From positions 432,186 through 496,185 of the forward strand of contig NW_022985555.1 of assembly GCF_010093815.1 (NCBI RefSeq): a stretch of DNA of 64,000 bases, read 5' to 3'. Positions 1-10,000 of the stretch are shown here, piece after piece; position 1 is the first letter of the stretch, and each line of letters begins with the position of its first letter. Below the pieces are notes generated by a model. That model was not told where the DNA came from, made no database searches, and was given only the letters and a program-made list of their open reading frames with translations. The stretch comes from Pseudovirgaria hyperparasitica (lineage: Eukaryota > Ascomycota > Dothideomycetes > Acrospermales > Acrospermaceae). The position numbers and the translations under genes were made by a program.

Positions 1-1018
1 CTAGTAGTAATCTATACTAATATAAGTAAATCTACGTAAAGTTCTTCGAACTTACTTAAATACCTATAAGTAATAATACTTCTTAGTTATATAAGTGCTA
101 TATATTATAGATTTAGTACTACTATAAGTAATATATAACGGAAAGCGATAACTATAATAATATATAGCTAGATTATTAGAGCCCGGCCTAGGTCGGGGTA
201 GATTAATAGCTTTTAATATATCGGTAATATATACGAGATAGGGATTATTCGAAAGCGTCTATTTCTATACTAATTACTTTAGAGTATTAAGATTTTAGGA
301 AACTATATTATAATTATTATTAATTTATATAGATTATTACGAATTATATTATTACTAGCTAAGGATAGTATAAAAATTAGTAAATTACGTAAATCGTACT
401 AAATTATAGTAAATCTATATAAATCTATATCTATAAGAATCGGGTAATATACCTAATAATCTAAAAAACTCTATAAAGAGTTAAGAAGTTTTTTAAAGAA
501 AGGAATATTTCTAAGAAAAGATTTTAATATAGGTAGTACCTAGGCTTACCTAATTATATTACGTAATACGCTAGGCCTAATTAGATAATCTTACCTATAT
601 AAGAAGTTAAGATAGATAAAATCTAGTTAATTAGGAAAACGCTTATATAAATCTTAGATTAGTAAATATTAGTAAGTATCTAAGACGAAGCGTAGAGAAT
701 AACTAAGGTCTTATAAGACTTAGAATAGGGATATAGAGATAGGTAATAATCTAGGTTACTAAGGGCAGCTTCCTAGAGAGAAGGGATAATTATTAGAACT
801 TAGCCTTAGATAGGACCCGACCTATACGTACCTTAGCTAATAGGGTTAGAAGGTAATATAAAGGGCGGTAAATAGTCACGTGCTAGATAGATTAGCGTCT
901 CTTTATATATATACTCTCGGATTCCTACTAAAAGGGTTCGGTAGTAATTCGTTCTATAATAGAATACACCCTATTATTCTATCTAACTATACTACTATCT
1001 AATAACCCTATTCTTACA
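1..1018 (+). mobile_element. 3' end of a RIP-decayed Ty3/Gypsy chromovirus, family C (second copy)
   Basis: This block is the reverse complement of 30904-31921, where the same sequence forms the 3' end of chromovirus C. Here it reads on the plus strand, with the LTR at 791-1018 preceded by about 790 bp of 3' internal sequence. The match runs off the left edge of the window, so the rest of the copy lies upstream. The block is very AT-rich and poor in CpA/TpG, as expected after RIP. It is an old, non-functional copy. Confidence 0.85.
791..1018 (+). repeat. 3' LTR of the partial family C copy (228 bp)
   Basis: The LTR has the same length (228 bp) as the two LTRs of the complete family C element at 30904-31131 and 59320-59547. 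It ends ...TTCTTACA at 1018. A run CTTTATATATATACTC near the middle looks like the LTR TATA box. The base after the LTR starts sequence unrelated to family C. Confidence 0.85.
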
Positions 1019-2014
1019 TTAGATCTATAGGCGATAATACTAGACTAGTAGAAACTATACTAGTAAGTAGTAATAGCGTAGGAGACTTTAGATTAGATAC
1101 TATAGCCTTCTTACGTCCTAGTAGCTAATAAGACTTATAGATAATAGTATTCTCGAAGGTAAGGAATATAGCCTCTAGTAAATCCTTTCTTACTAGACTA
1201 TAGATCTTATTAAGGAAGGTAAGAAGCTTATTCTAGTTATCTAGACTCTAGTCTAGAAGTATTAACTATTTCCTAGTATGACTAGATATTCCGAGCTTTA
1301 TAGTAAAGTCTTAAGTCTTAAATAGCTAGTTATTAGTACCGAGAGCCTTATTAATTAACTACTAAATCTCCTCCTTATATAACTCCTTCTTAAACTTATA
1401 CTAGGCTTCCGTCTTTAGTAATATAGCCTTAATAATCTTTCTAAAACTATCTACTCTAAGTTACTAATTTATATAGATAGACTATATTATCTTATTAAGA
1501 GCCGCGTTATTATTCTATAGATTCTTCTTCTTCTCCTCCTTAACTATATCTCTATAAACTAAAGTAGAGTTATTAGTATTATTAGATATATTATCTAGTA
1601 AGGCTAGAGGATCGCTTAATAAGGGTATATTAGAGGGCGCTAGTAGTATATTTTTACGCCTCGCCGCTATCTTCATAGCCCTTAATACCTTATCTATACT
1701 ATACTAGAGCGCCTTTAATATAGATATATATAGCTATAGCCTAGAAGATAGTAGTAGAGGTTCTATTAAGTTATTCTATCTAAATTAAATATCTTTATAC
1801 TACTTAGGAGATATAATAGATAGTATAAAATAGTTAAAAAAATACTAATATATAGCTAATATCGTATAATACTAATATATAATAGGTATTTTAATAGGTA
1901 TATGAGTATTCGTTAACGATGCCGTAAAATGTTAATTATATATAAAAACGCGTGTTGGTGGCATAGACGTGCATCGGGCGCTAAGCTTTCCCATGTAACT
2001 ATGGACAAACGGAT
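1019..2014. mobile_element. Right end of a DNA transposon sharing its terminus with the 4592-5087 MITE
   Basis: About 1926-2014 repeats the terminal sequence of the MITE at 4592-5087: shared words include GTGTTGGTG, CATCGGGCGC and AAGCTTTCCCATG, ending near CGGATG at 2014. The AT-rich interior to its left (1019-1925) contains a coding-like stretch on the minus strand beginning near 1675 and running leftward, perhaps the start of a transposase; I do not recognise its family. I infer a larger element that was interrupted by chromovirus C at 1018. The left terminus is outside the window. Confidence 0.5.
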
Positions 2015-2550
2015 GGTCTCACGCGAGCTGGGTCGGGTGTCTAGGGGCTTTGAGCTCTGGAATGCTCAACAGGTCTTGTGCTCAGCCGTCGTCTTTCTTC
2101 TTTTCTTTGGAATGCTTTGGTGCTTGTGATGAAGCTTTTCTTTCAAACCACCTACAGGTGCTAAGAGAGCTCGGAATCTCCCATTCAATTTTGTTGGGAC
2201 TTCATCTGGTTGGCCGTTTCCTCTTTCGGTTTGCTGCCTGATGTGTGCCTCGGCTGCCCTAATTTACATCACGAGAGCTCAAGGTGCAGTGTGCACATGT
2301 ACAAGACACTTTGGTTCCGTCTAAGACTCTCGCCGTAGCATAACCTGCATGAACCTGCATGCTTCATGTCCGTGTGATATATATGTGTAGATATACTATG
2401 TACCTTTCATTACAGCGTGAAACCATCAAACCATACTTCACTCATATCGTGACCCAGGGGTATCCGTGCCGATTCACCAAGATGCGCCGAAAACTTCTCT
2501 TAACACAATCAAAAGTTCAAAACTTCTTCATCGCTGTACAATGCGTACGC
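2015..2550. other. Intergenic, no gene seen
   Basis: Normal-composition sequence downstream of the minus-strand BTB gene. Only short overlapping open frames without recognisable content; probably 3' UTR and spacer. Confidence 0.5.
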
Positions 2551-4110
2551 TTAGTCGTCCCAAGGGAAATCAGCAGCTTCCACTTTGGTGCACGTCAGAT
2601 ACGGCAGGCCACCCCCTTCTCTCCCAAGATCCAGCTCCAGGTAATTACGCATCAGAGGTTTAACCACGTCGCGAGCCAGGTTCTTTACTTCATCCATTCT
2701 TCTCTCGAACCTCTTCAGGTTCTCTCTATTATAGGTCTCCGGATTTATCTTTAGAAACCTCTTCAATTCGTCGTGACCGAGATAGGCGGAGCCAGCGGAT
2801 CCTATTAGCCTGAATATCCTGCCGGTGCTGGAGCCCGTCGCAGGCACGGGTGGTAATGGCTGACTCATCGAGTTGTTTCTACCGTGTGATCGCGCTGGAT
2901 CCTTGAGTATTGGCGGAGGCATGGGCGTAGTATGCTCTGCCAGCCATTGTCGAAATAGAGACATGGCGAGCCAGTCCAGCCAGTGATTTGAGGGCGTCAC
3001 TCGCTCGCCTCTTGAAGTTGTTAGGGTCAGTCGAAACAGTTTGCCCTCTATCTTCGCCTTGATCTCGTCTAACTCATCGACTTTGTCCTCGATCAACTCC
3101 ATGACAACTTCCGGCGTTTGTCCGCGTAGTTGACTGGAACCTGTCGGCCACTGGCCCACAACATGAATCAATGCTTCCGAGAATATTACTTTCGATCTTG
3201 CCAGATAACCGAGCTTTAGATAGCTTGGTGGATATTTCGCAATCTGCTTGAAAAGGCGGCCCTGGAACCGAAGCAAGTGATGATCTACTCTGGGCCCTAT
3301 AACCTCCAGCGCATCGTACATATCGGCGAGTTGTAGGAGTGTCTTGCACTGAACGTAGGCAACCGCGATATTGACAGCATCAAGGGCAGGAGCGTAGTTG
3401 TAGAAGATGCGAAATAGATTGTCGTAGTCTTGCAGAAGGTCATTCATGGGATCTTGCGCGGCTTGTGCTTGCTGGACGTTCAGGGTGGAGAAGTTGGCCA
3501 TGGACCGGAAGAAGCCTGCATTCGAGGGTGGGGGTTTGTTTCGTACCGGAGGTGGCTGTGGAGTATGATCACCTCCAAACAGCGTCTGTGTTGCTTCCTG
3601 TCGCTGTGTTAGCACTCATCTTGTGCAACATGCCAGCAGGGCCGGCTGCTGTGGTTTGCTCACCTTTTGCACTAGGATGGGCAGATCATTTTCCTCCCCA
3701 TTTCCCCAGTCCAGTTCATACCTCCACCTCTTCTTCTGACCTAATTCTCCAGCTCCAGTCCTCACAAGCATGGCATCTTGCGAGCCTGGTCCTGAGGGCC
3801 CGTTGGACTCGGTCGTGCGTGACCATTCCTCGCTCGTTCCAGCCTCAAAGAAGCCGGAGCACTGCGACAATATCAAGCGATGCAACAAATATCTCTGATC
3901 TTTCCTTCCGTCCTGTGATTTCAGTATTATCTCGATATCGCCCGTGTGCGTAAAGACTGGGAATTCGTTCTGTGGCTGATATGCTGATCCACCATAGTGG
4001 GAGCGGTGCGGTCTATGCCGACGCACAGTTGAAGGTCGTGATGTCGCCGAAACGACTGAAGGAGTCCGCCGTGTGAGTGTCCGTTCTGCCGAGTCGGGAT
4101 AGGAGACCAT
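2551..4110 (-). CDS. BTB/POZ domain protein, two exons
   Basis: Exon 1 is 4110-3664 and exon 2 is 3603-2551, separated by a 60-bp intron (donor GTGAGC, branch-like TGCTAAC, acceptor ACACAG). The join is in phase 0 and gives 499 residues. A BTB fold starts near residue 57 (DIEIILKS, LLHRLILSQCSGFFEA). Its second half follows a loop of roughly 100 variable residues and contains FRIFYNYAPALDAVNIAVAYV and LADMYDALEVIGPRVDHHLL. The N-terminus is Ser/Arg/Thr-rich and looks disordered. BTB domains mediate dimerisation and often recruit Cullin-3, but no partner domain such as MATH or Kelch is visible, so the role is open. The conserved tail (RLFKQIAKYPPSYLKLGYLARS) suggests a conserved family of filamentous ascomycetes. 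Confidence 0.88.
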
Positions 4111-4591
4111 AGTGTTGTCGCAACGCGCTGGAAGAGCAGCGATGCCTCACTATACCGGACTCGTGGTTGGCGACAAAACACAGCGCGCGAAGTGCATATA
4201 GAGATCAGACGTTCGAGCCGCCCGGCAAAAGGTCTTTGTGACTCTCCTCCGTGATCGAAGCTGAGGTGTCAATGCACTCACTGCAGGCTGATTGGATTTC
4301 GTCCCAAGGTCCGTACAAGGAACAGGTCCCTTGAGAATCACTGGACAGCGGGGCCGATGAGGTGAGGCTAGTATCCGACGCCAGGAACAGACGGGGATAG
4401 GTGGACAGCCGAAAATCACGGGAGTTTCTCAAAGGTGTTGCGATACATGGACAATGATTGTCTTCGCTGCTCAGTACGCAGAAAGTGTTTCAAAATCGAT
4501 TTACAAGTCGTAAAGCGAAAGGCGCGCTCGTCCGTGGCGAGTTGAGCCCTAACTCACCCGATGCATCTGTTGCATGTCTGCGGCTTCGGTT

Positions 4592-5087
4592 CATCCGTAT
4601 ATCCATAGTTGCATGGGAAAGCTTGGCGCCCGATGTTCGCCGTGTCACCAACACACACGATTTAGTATAATCGACATTTTTATCTATTACTACTATAGTA
4701 TACTTATATAGTATCTATAACTATATAGTATAGTATTAAAGAGGTAGTATAACTAATATATAGTACTATTAACCCCTAATACCTCCCCTATATCTATCTA
4801 GAGTACCTTTAAATATAGAGGTATATACCTAGCTAGACGTAAGAATATCTCTATATAACTACTCTTTTTTTATAGTTTTAGAGGTATTATAGATAATATA
4901 AAGTAATATAAAGGCTATAGAGATATAATAAGGATTATATAGAACTAATATTTAGTAATATTTAGTACTATATAAGTATTATACGGCGGTAATAGATAAA
5001 AATGTCGATTATACTAAATCGTGTGTGTTGGTGACACGGCGAACATCGGGCGCCAAGCTTTCCCATGCAACTATGGATATACGGATG
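4592..5087. mobile_element. MITE-like element with perfect 98-bp terminal inverted repeats
   Basis: The left arm 4592-4689 (starting CATCCGTATATCCATAG) is the exact reverse complement of the right arm 4990-5087. A further ~20 bp inward still pairs apart from C/T and G/A differences. The roughly 300-bp core is extremely AT-rich and has no coding content, while the outer ~80 bp of each arm have normal composition with many CpA sites. It sits between two minus-strand genes, in the upstream region of the BTB gene and just past the 3' end of the seryl-tRNA synthetase. I see no clear target-site duplication. The same terminus occurs at 1926-2014. Confidence 0.8.
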
Positions 5088-5292
5088 CGGATTGGTCACT
5101 GCTGTTCCGCCAATAGAAAAGTGTAGCCGCACCAAGACGATCCAAGTGTGGCGCAGTCACGCATCTACACAGCTGCCCATGAATATTTTGATTCAGCTTC
5201 GCTTCGATCCTACTCCAGTGAATATAATACTTCATACATATGTTTATACAGTCAATACCGTACATCCATGAATGTCATTCGACAGACGTGCA

Positions 5293-6876
5293 CTACCGAC
5301 GCTTGATAAATTCGGCGCCGTCCATCCATGGTCGGAGTACCTCCGGTATCCTCACACTCTTCTCTGCAGCATCCCAGTGGTTCTCGAGTAAGCAGGCGAG
5401 GACTCTAGGCACAGCTAGGGCTGTTCCATTCAATGTATACGGGAATTCTAGTCGTCCACCTTTATTCTCAATGCGAACTTGCGTAGCTAGGCGTCGTGTC
5501 TGATAGTCGGTACAATTCGACAGCGAAGAAACTTCTCCCCAACCTTCATGCTTCTGTTGCCGTGATGGAAAGTATGCTTCAATATCCTGTTTCCTTGTCG
5601 CGCTGGCTCCGAGATCGTTGGATGGCATCTCCAGAATACGGCAATGCAATCCCAACGATTCCAGAATTTCCTTCTGCATGTCGAGCATCTCTTCGAAAAT
5701 CTGTTGTGACTGTTGTGGCTTTGGCTCGCCAAAATGTTCACCGGAGCAGTTATCAGGAAGAGTCCAGGCAAACATCTCAACCTTTGTGAACTCATGGACC
5801 CTGTATAGACCTTTTGCGTCAACACCTCGTGCTCCTGCCTCAGCGCGATAACACCTGTTGACGCCAATAACCTTGAGCGGAAGATCCGCGTCTGGGATAG
5901 ATTGACTTGCTTTCATTGCAGCCAATGGTATCTCGGCGGTCCCAGCAAGTGCGAGACTAGGTCTTCCTTTGTCTTTCTCTAATTGTTCTAGAGTATAGAT
6001 CTGTTGCTCCTCGCCCTGGTCGCGAGGTTGGAATCCACAGGCAGCCGCCATATGAGTGTAGACAATCGATGGCGGAGATACTGCCATCCATCCTCGCTTC
6101 CTGGCCACGCTGAGTGCATACTGTATGAGAGCATACTCCAACATGGCACCTTCATTGATGAGGTAATACCAGCCCCATCCGGAGGTAGTCGCAGCAGCAG
6201 TGAAGTCCAATAGTTGCAGCTCTGTGCCAATATCGACGTGAGATATCCCGACACCTTCTGCTGGAGGTGGTGGCTCATTGATATAACCAACAGTGTGCGG
6301 TGTGGAACCAAGGGGTGTTGAGGTACTGGAAAGATTTGGGAGTCCCCAAGCTAAGTCCTCTATCTGCTGTTGTATTGACTTTTGCTCCTCCTCAAAGCCA
6401 CTCAATGGAACTTTCAAACTTTTTGCTTCTTTGATAATCGCTTCTTTGCTTAGGATCTCTGTTGTTGATGCGGCTTTACTTTTGCCTTTGGAGACCACCT
6501 GTTTCAGCATCGCTTGTAGATCATTGTTTCGAGTACGGAGCCGCCTAGCCTCATGCTCACAGGTTTGCCATCTACCAAACAGCTCAGCTATCTGCCATGA
6601 GTTTCCTTCTAAGCTAGCGTAGTTGCGCTCGACGCAGTTTTGGCTGTACAAGCCCGGATTCAGTCGTATGTGCTTTATGTCCAGGGTCGGCTTTGGTGCA
6701 ATTGAGGGCCTCACGTAGGACCTAGGATGCTCCGTAGTCCGTCCATTCCGAAATGCTTTCCTCCCGATGAATCGAGCAGGACAACACCTTTTCAGCATGA
6801 GTACCGATGTTAAAATCGTGGTCATGAATACAGAGTCACGAGATGTAACAATGTCAGTCAGGATTGAAACTGCCAA
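5293..6876 (-). CDS. DIA4: Mitochondrial seryl-tRNA synthetase
   Basis: Charges mitochondrial tRNA-Ser with serine. A single exon of 527 residues. The N-terminal coiled-coil arm is at about residues 90-190 and is followed by the class II catalytic core: motif 2 around residues 341-367 (RCYRAEAGARG..GLYRVHEFTKVE) and motif 3 around 483-501 (NGTALAVPRVLACLLENHW). The basic, hydroxyl-rich N-terminus with MTTILTSVLMLKRCC suggests a mitochondrial presequence. That Met, at residue 18, would give a more typical presequence than the first Met. Length and the divergent arm fit the Dia4/SARS2 branch rather than the cytosolic enzyme. It is divergent from the BRCT gene. Confidence 0.9.
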   Translation of the reverse strand: MAVSILTDIVTSRDSVFMTTILTSVLMLKRCCPARFIGRKAFRNGRTTEHPRSYVRPSIAPKPTLDIKHIRLNPGLYSQNCVERNYASLEGNSWQIAELFGRWQTCEHEARRLRTRNNDLQAMLKQVVSKGKSKAASTTEILSKEAIIKEAKSLKVPLSGFEEEQKSIQQQIEDLAWGLPNLSSTSTPLGSTPHTVGYINEPPPPAEGVGISHVDIGTELQLLDFTAAATTSGWGWYYLINEGAMLEYALIQYALSVARKRGWMAVSPPSIVYTHMAAACGFQPRDQGEEQQIYTLEQLEKDKGRPSLALAGTAEIPLAAMKASQSIPDADLPLKVIGVNRCYRAEAGARGVDAKGLYRVHEFTKVEMFAWTLPDNCSGEHFGEPKPQQSQQIFEEMLDMQKEILESLGLHCRILEMPSNDLGASATRKQDIEAYFPSRQQKHEGWGEVSSLSNCTDYQTRRLATQVRIENKGGRLEFPYTLNGTALAVPRVLACLLENHWDAAEKSVRIPEVLRPWMDGAEFIKRR

Positions 6877-7080
6877 GACATCGGCGAAAATTCGGAATAG
6901 CTATCCAAGCAACGCGTCTCACGCCCAACGCGTCTTCATCGATTCACTGTAATTCACTGTCAACGGAAGTGTCCAATGGAAGTACGACCTCAATGGCAGA
7001 CCGTGTCGCTGAGGCACATGTCAATTTGAAAAGACGGGCAGAAGAACACTTGACAGCCTCCGCCCTGAAAGTCGCACGCC
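6877..7080. promoter_or_regulatory. Divergent intergenic promoter region (inferred)
   Basis: About 200 bp separate the start of the synthetase (-) from the start of the BRCT gene (+). The region probably drives both genes. If the alternative start at 6992 is used for the right-hand gene, only 115 bp remain. No specific element was recognised. Confidence 0.4.
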
Positions 7081-10000
7081 ATGAACCCAAACCACCAAAC
7101 CCCTGGATTTGCACTTCGAAAGAACGCTTGGCGGGTATGGGTACCCCGTATCGTGTATCCAGATCATCCTTTGAATGGGACCGACAATGAAGTCCATGTT
7201 CTTCCTTACCCCTTGACTCTGTTCCCAAAATCATCGTGGCGCAGATTTCATGACATCAACCCCTCCGGTACTACTGATTCTCACTACGTATGCCGCCATT
7301 GCAACAGAGACCGTGGCGAACCTCCTGCGCATAAGCGCAAACTCTTTCTTGTTGCTGAAAGACTGTGCTGGGGCTTTGGGGCTACATTGACTTTGAGTAA
7401 AGACATTAATGAGATGCTGTTATGGCAGGTCAACTACAGCCTTGGGCTCCTGGATCCATTCATTGAACCTCCAGGACAAAAGCCCGGTGGTACATATAGT
7501 CAGAACAACGAATGGTACCCGTTCGCTTCGGAATACGAGATGGAAGCGGCTATGACTCTGGTTAGTAAGCCGGATGCCTTTTCCAAACATTCATTCAAAA
7601 CATGGCTCGGAATTTTGGATGCATTCGACCCGCCTGCAAGCGACGTTCATGAGCCTAGGCAAAGCCCTTTGGCAGATACAGATGGGAATGCTCGACGCAA
7701 TGTTGAAGAGCTAGCTAAGGAGAGCATTACTCCAAATCAAAACAACGTCCTACAGCCAGCATCCTGTAGCAGAATATCACAAACAGACAGTCAGATCGGC
7801 TCATACAGAACACTTGTGAGCTTCTACGCGCTTCTAGATAAGATTGAAAGGACATCATACGTCGGATCACGCTTTCTGGAAGCTTATGCAGACCATGTCC
7901 GCAACGATATATGCCAGGACTGCTGGTTCACGCATCTCGTGAAACCCGATATGTCAGACGAAGATCATGCGTCACTTTTCATGCCAGAGCAATCGACAAG
8001 TGCGGCTTCCACATCAACACTTGCATCGCAAGCACAAGTACAAGAACAAACTGCATCACTAGCGTCGTCTTCCGCTTCAAGCTCTAACTTGGGAGCAGTC
8101 ATGCAGCAACCAAGTACGCAGCTACAACAACGGAGACATTCACCGCAGCCGCAACAACCCGATCAAACCGCAACGCCTGTTCAATCTGAAGCATTGTGTG
8201 TCAGTACAGGGTCGTTCGGTAATTTGTCACCAGCGCCAAATTCATTTTTGCCAAATAGGTCGCACGCTTTCTCACCTCGACAATACTTACCGCCCACCTC
8301 CTTAGGGACTGCGATCTCTAGCCGGCATGAGGCTCCTTGTGCCCGCGGCCCGGCCCTACCAAATAGTTCTTCCACTTCTGCCCTTTCAGTCGAAAGAAAC
8401 CAATCCATACGTCTTGCTTCAGTCTCTAGCTCATCGACTAAAACATCACAATTCCCACATGTTCCATCATCGGAACAAGCTACGCCTTCAATGCATGCAC
8501 AGCGATCATGTCCGACACGAGCAGCATATCCTGAGAATGTAGAAATAGAGGGATTAGCGCGGCCGACCGGAGGTGCAGCATCATCTGAACAACGAGCAAG
8601 CTCGCGAGGAGCAGCGTCACTCAATCAAGGAGCCATATTTTCACCATCTCAAGCGAAGTCTTCAACAAAAGCAGTGCAGTTATCTGTTGGAGACCATATA
8701 GGAAAGGATGCTTCTGACGGTCTGGGATCGCCGCAAATTCCGATATCCACTCATTGCCGCCGACTATGGAACCATGCTGGCTCAGCCGCCCAGATCAAGA
8801 ACGACTTCAAGGCCGGAAACCCGCTTCAGGTCTTGTTCAATATTTATAGGGTGCCAGGGTACGCTAGGGTCCGCGTGCAGGCATACTTGGAGAACTGTGC
8901 TCCGCGAGCTTACGAAGAAAAGATGACCCTTCAATGTGTATACGCTGCGCATATTCACTGTACTGCCTGCTCTCCTTCGTCCATATCAGAACGGAAAGAG
9001 ACGGAGCTCGCTGACAAGTCGACACAGCCAGTCAGTCGAAGGTCGAATGAAAATGGACATATAACAATCTCTGCAACCCTGCAATCGGCCTCGTCTGTTA
9101 TGACTGATCCAAGACCATTGAACTACTTTGTGGATACGGAGAACGCTGTCCTGCACTCTGCACTTGATCCTGCTCCTTCAACCCAGCCGCTCCAGAGCAT
9201 ACGTGGAGGCAGTTGTCATGTAGCCAGTAGAGCTGCTTGCTACACCATGGTACCGAAGAAGCCGGATACTCCAGCTCGTCCGCGTGGCCTCGGTTTGAGC
9301 ATCATTGCACCAACATCGATCACGTCGCTCCCGTCATCGAGGAATTGCCGGTCGCCAGGTGCCGATGGACGCATGACTGCCAGTGAAGGAGGATCGTTGA
9401 ACAAGATACAGGATACGAGGAAGAGCGAGAGTGCCCCTCAAATCGGATCGACAGGAAGATGGAATAGGACTCGTGCTAAGAATCAGAGTAGTGTCGATTC
9501 CAGTTCACGCGCTGTTGTCTCAACCTTGTTTTCTACTGGTCAATCAACTTGCCTTGCTAGCCTCGAATTCTTCTTTGCTGGATTATTGCCAACTTTGACA
9601 TTTTACGATGCCTACGGTCTTGTGGGGCGTCACGGTGGCAAAGTTACCGCTGTACCTAGCAAGAGGACAAACTACGCTGTCCTCGGCGCCGATGTCGATT
9701 CCATCATACACCAGGTGATAAAGCAGAATAACATAAAGAGCATCACTGAAAATGGTCTTTACGAGCTGATTCGTTGTTTATCTACGAATATCGAAGTCAG
9801 TAGTGCTGCGGGTTCTCGTGCAGAAATGCGGCATTCTGTCTCGTCACCACATCATATCAACGTAGACCCACGGCTTGAAACTGCTGGCAGAATAGCCAGG
9901 GAAACCTCGCAGCGCGTTGGGGTTTCGCAAGGTCCTATGACGAACATACAAACCACCTTGAATTCTGATATACCCACCATTCCAGTCCAACCCACTCACC

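Noticed and set aside
4150-4432. Two overlapping minus-strand frames upstream of the BTB gene
   Set aside because: Low-complexity Ser/Pro/Arg translation, no domain, and no intron joins them in phase to the BTB start at 4110.
8181-8624. Minus-strand 147-codon frame
   Set aside because: Antisense to the Ser/Pro-rich part of the BRCT protein; composition is the expected shadow of that bias.
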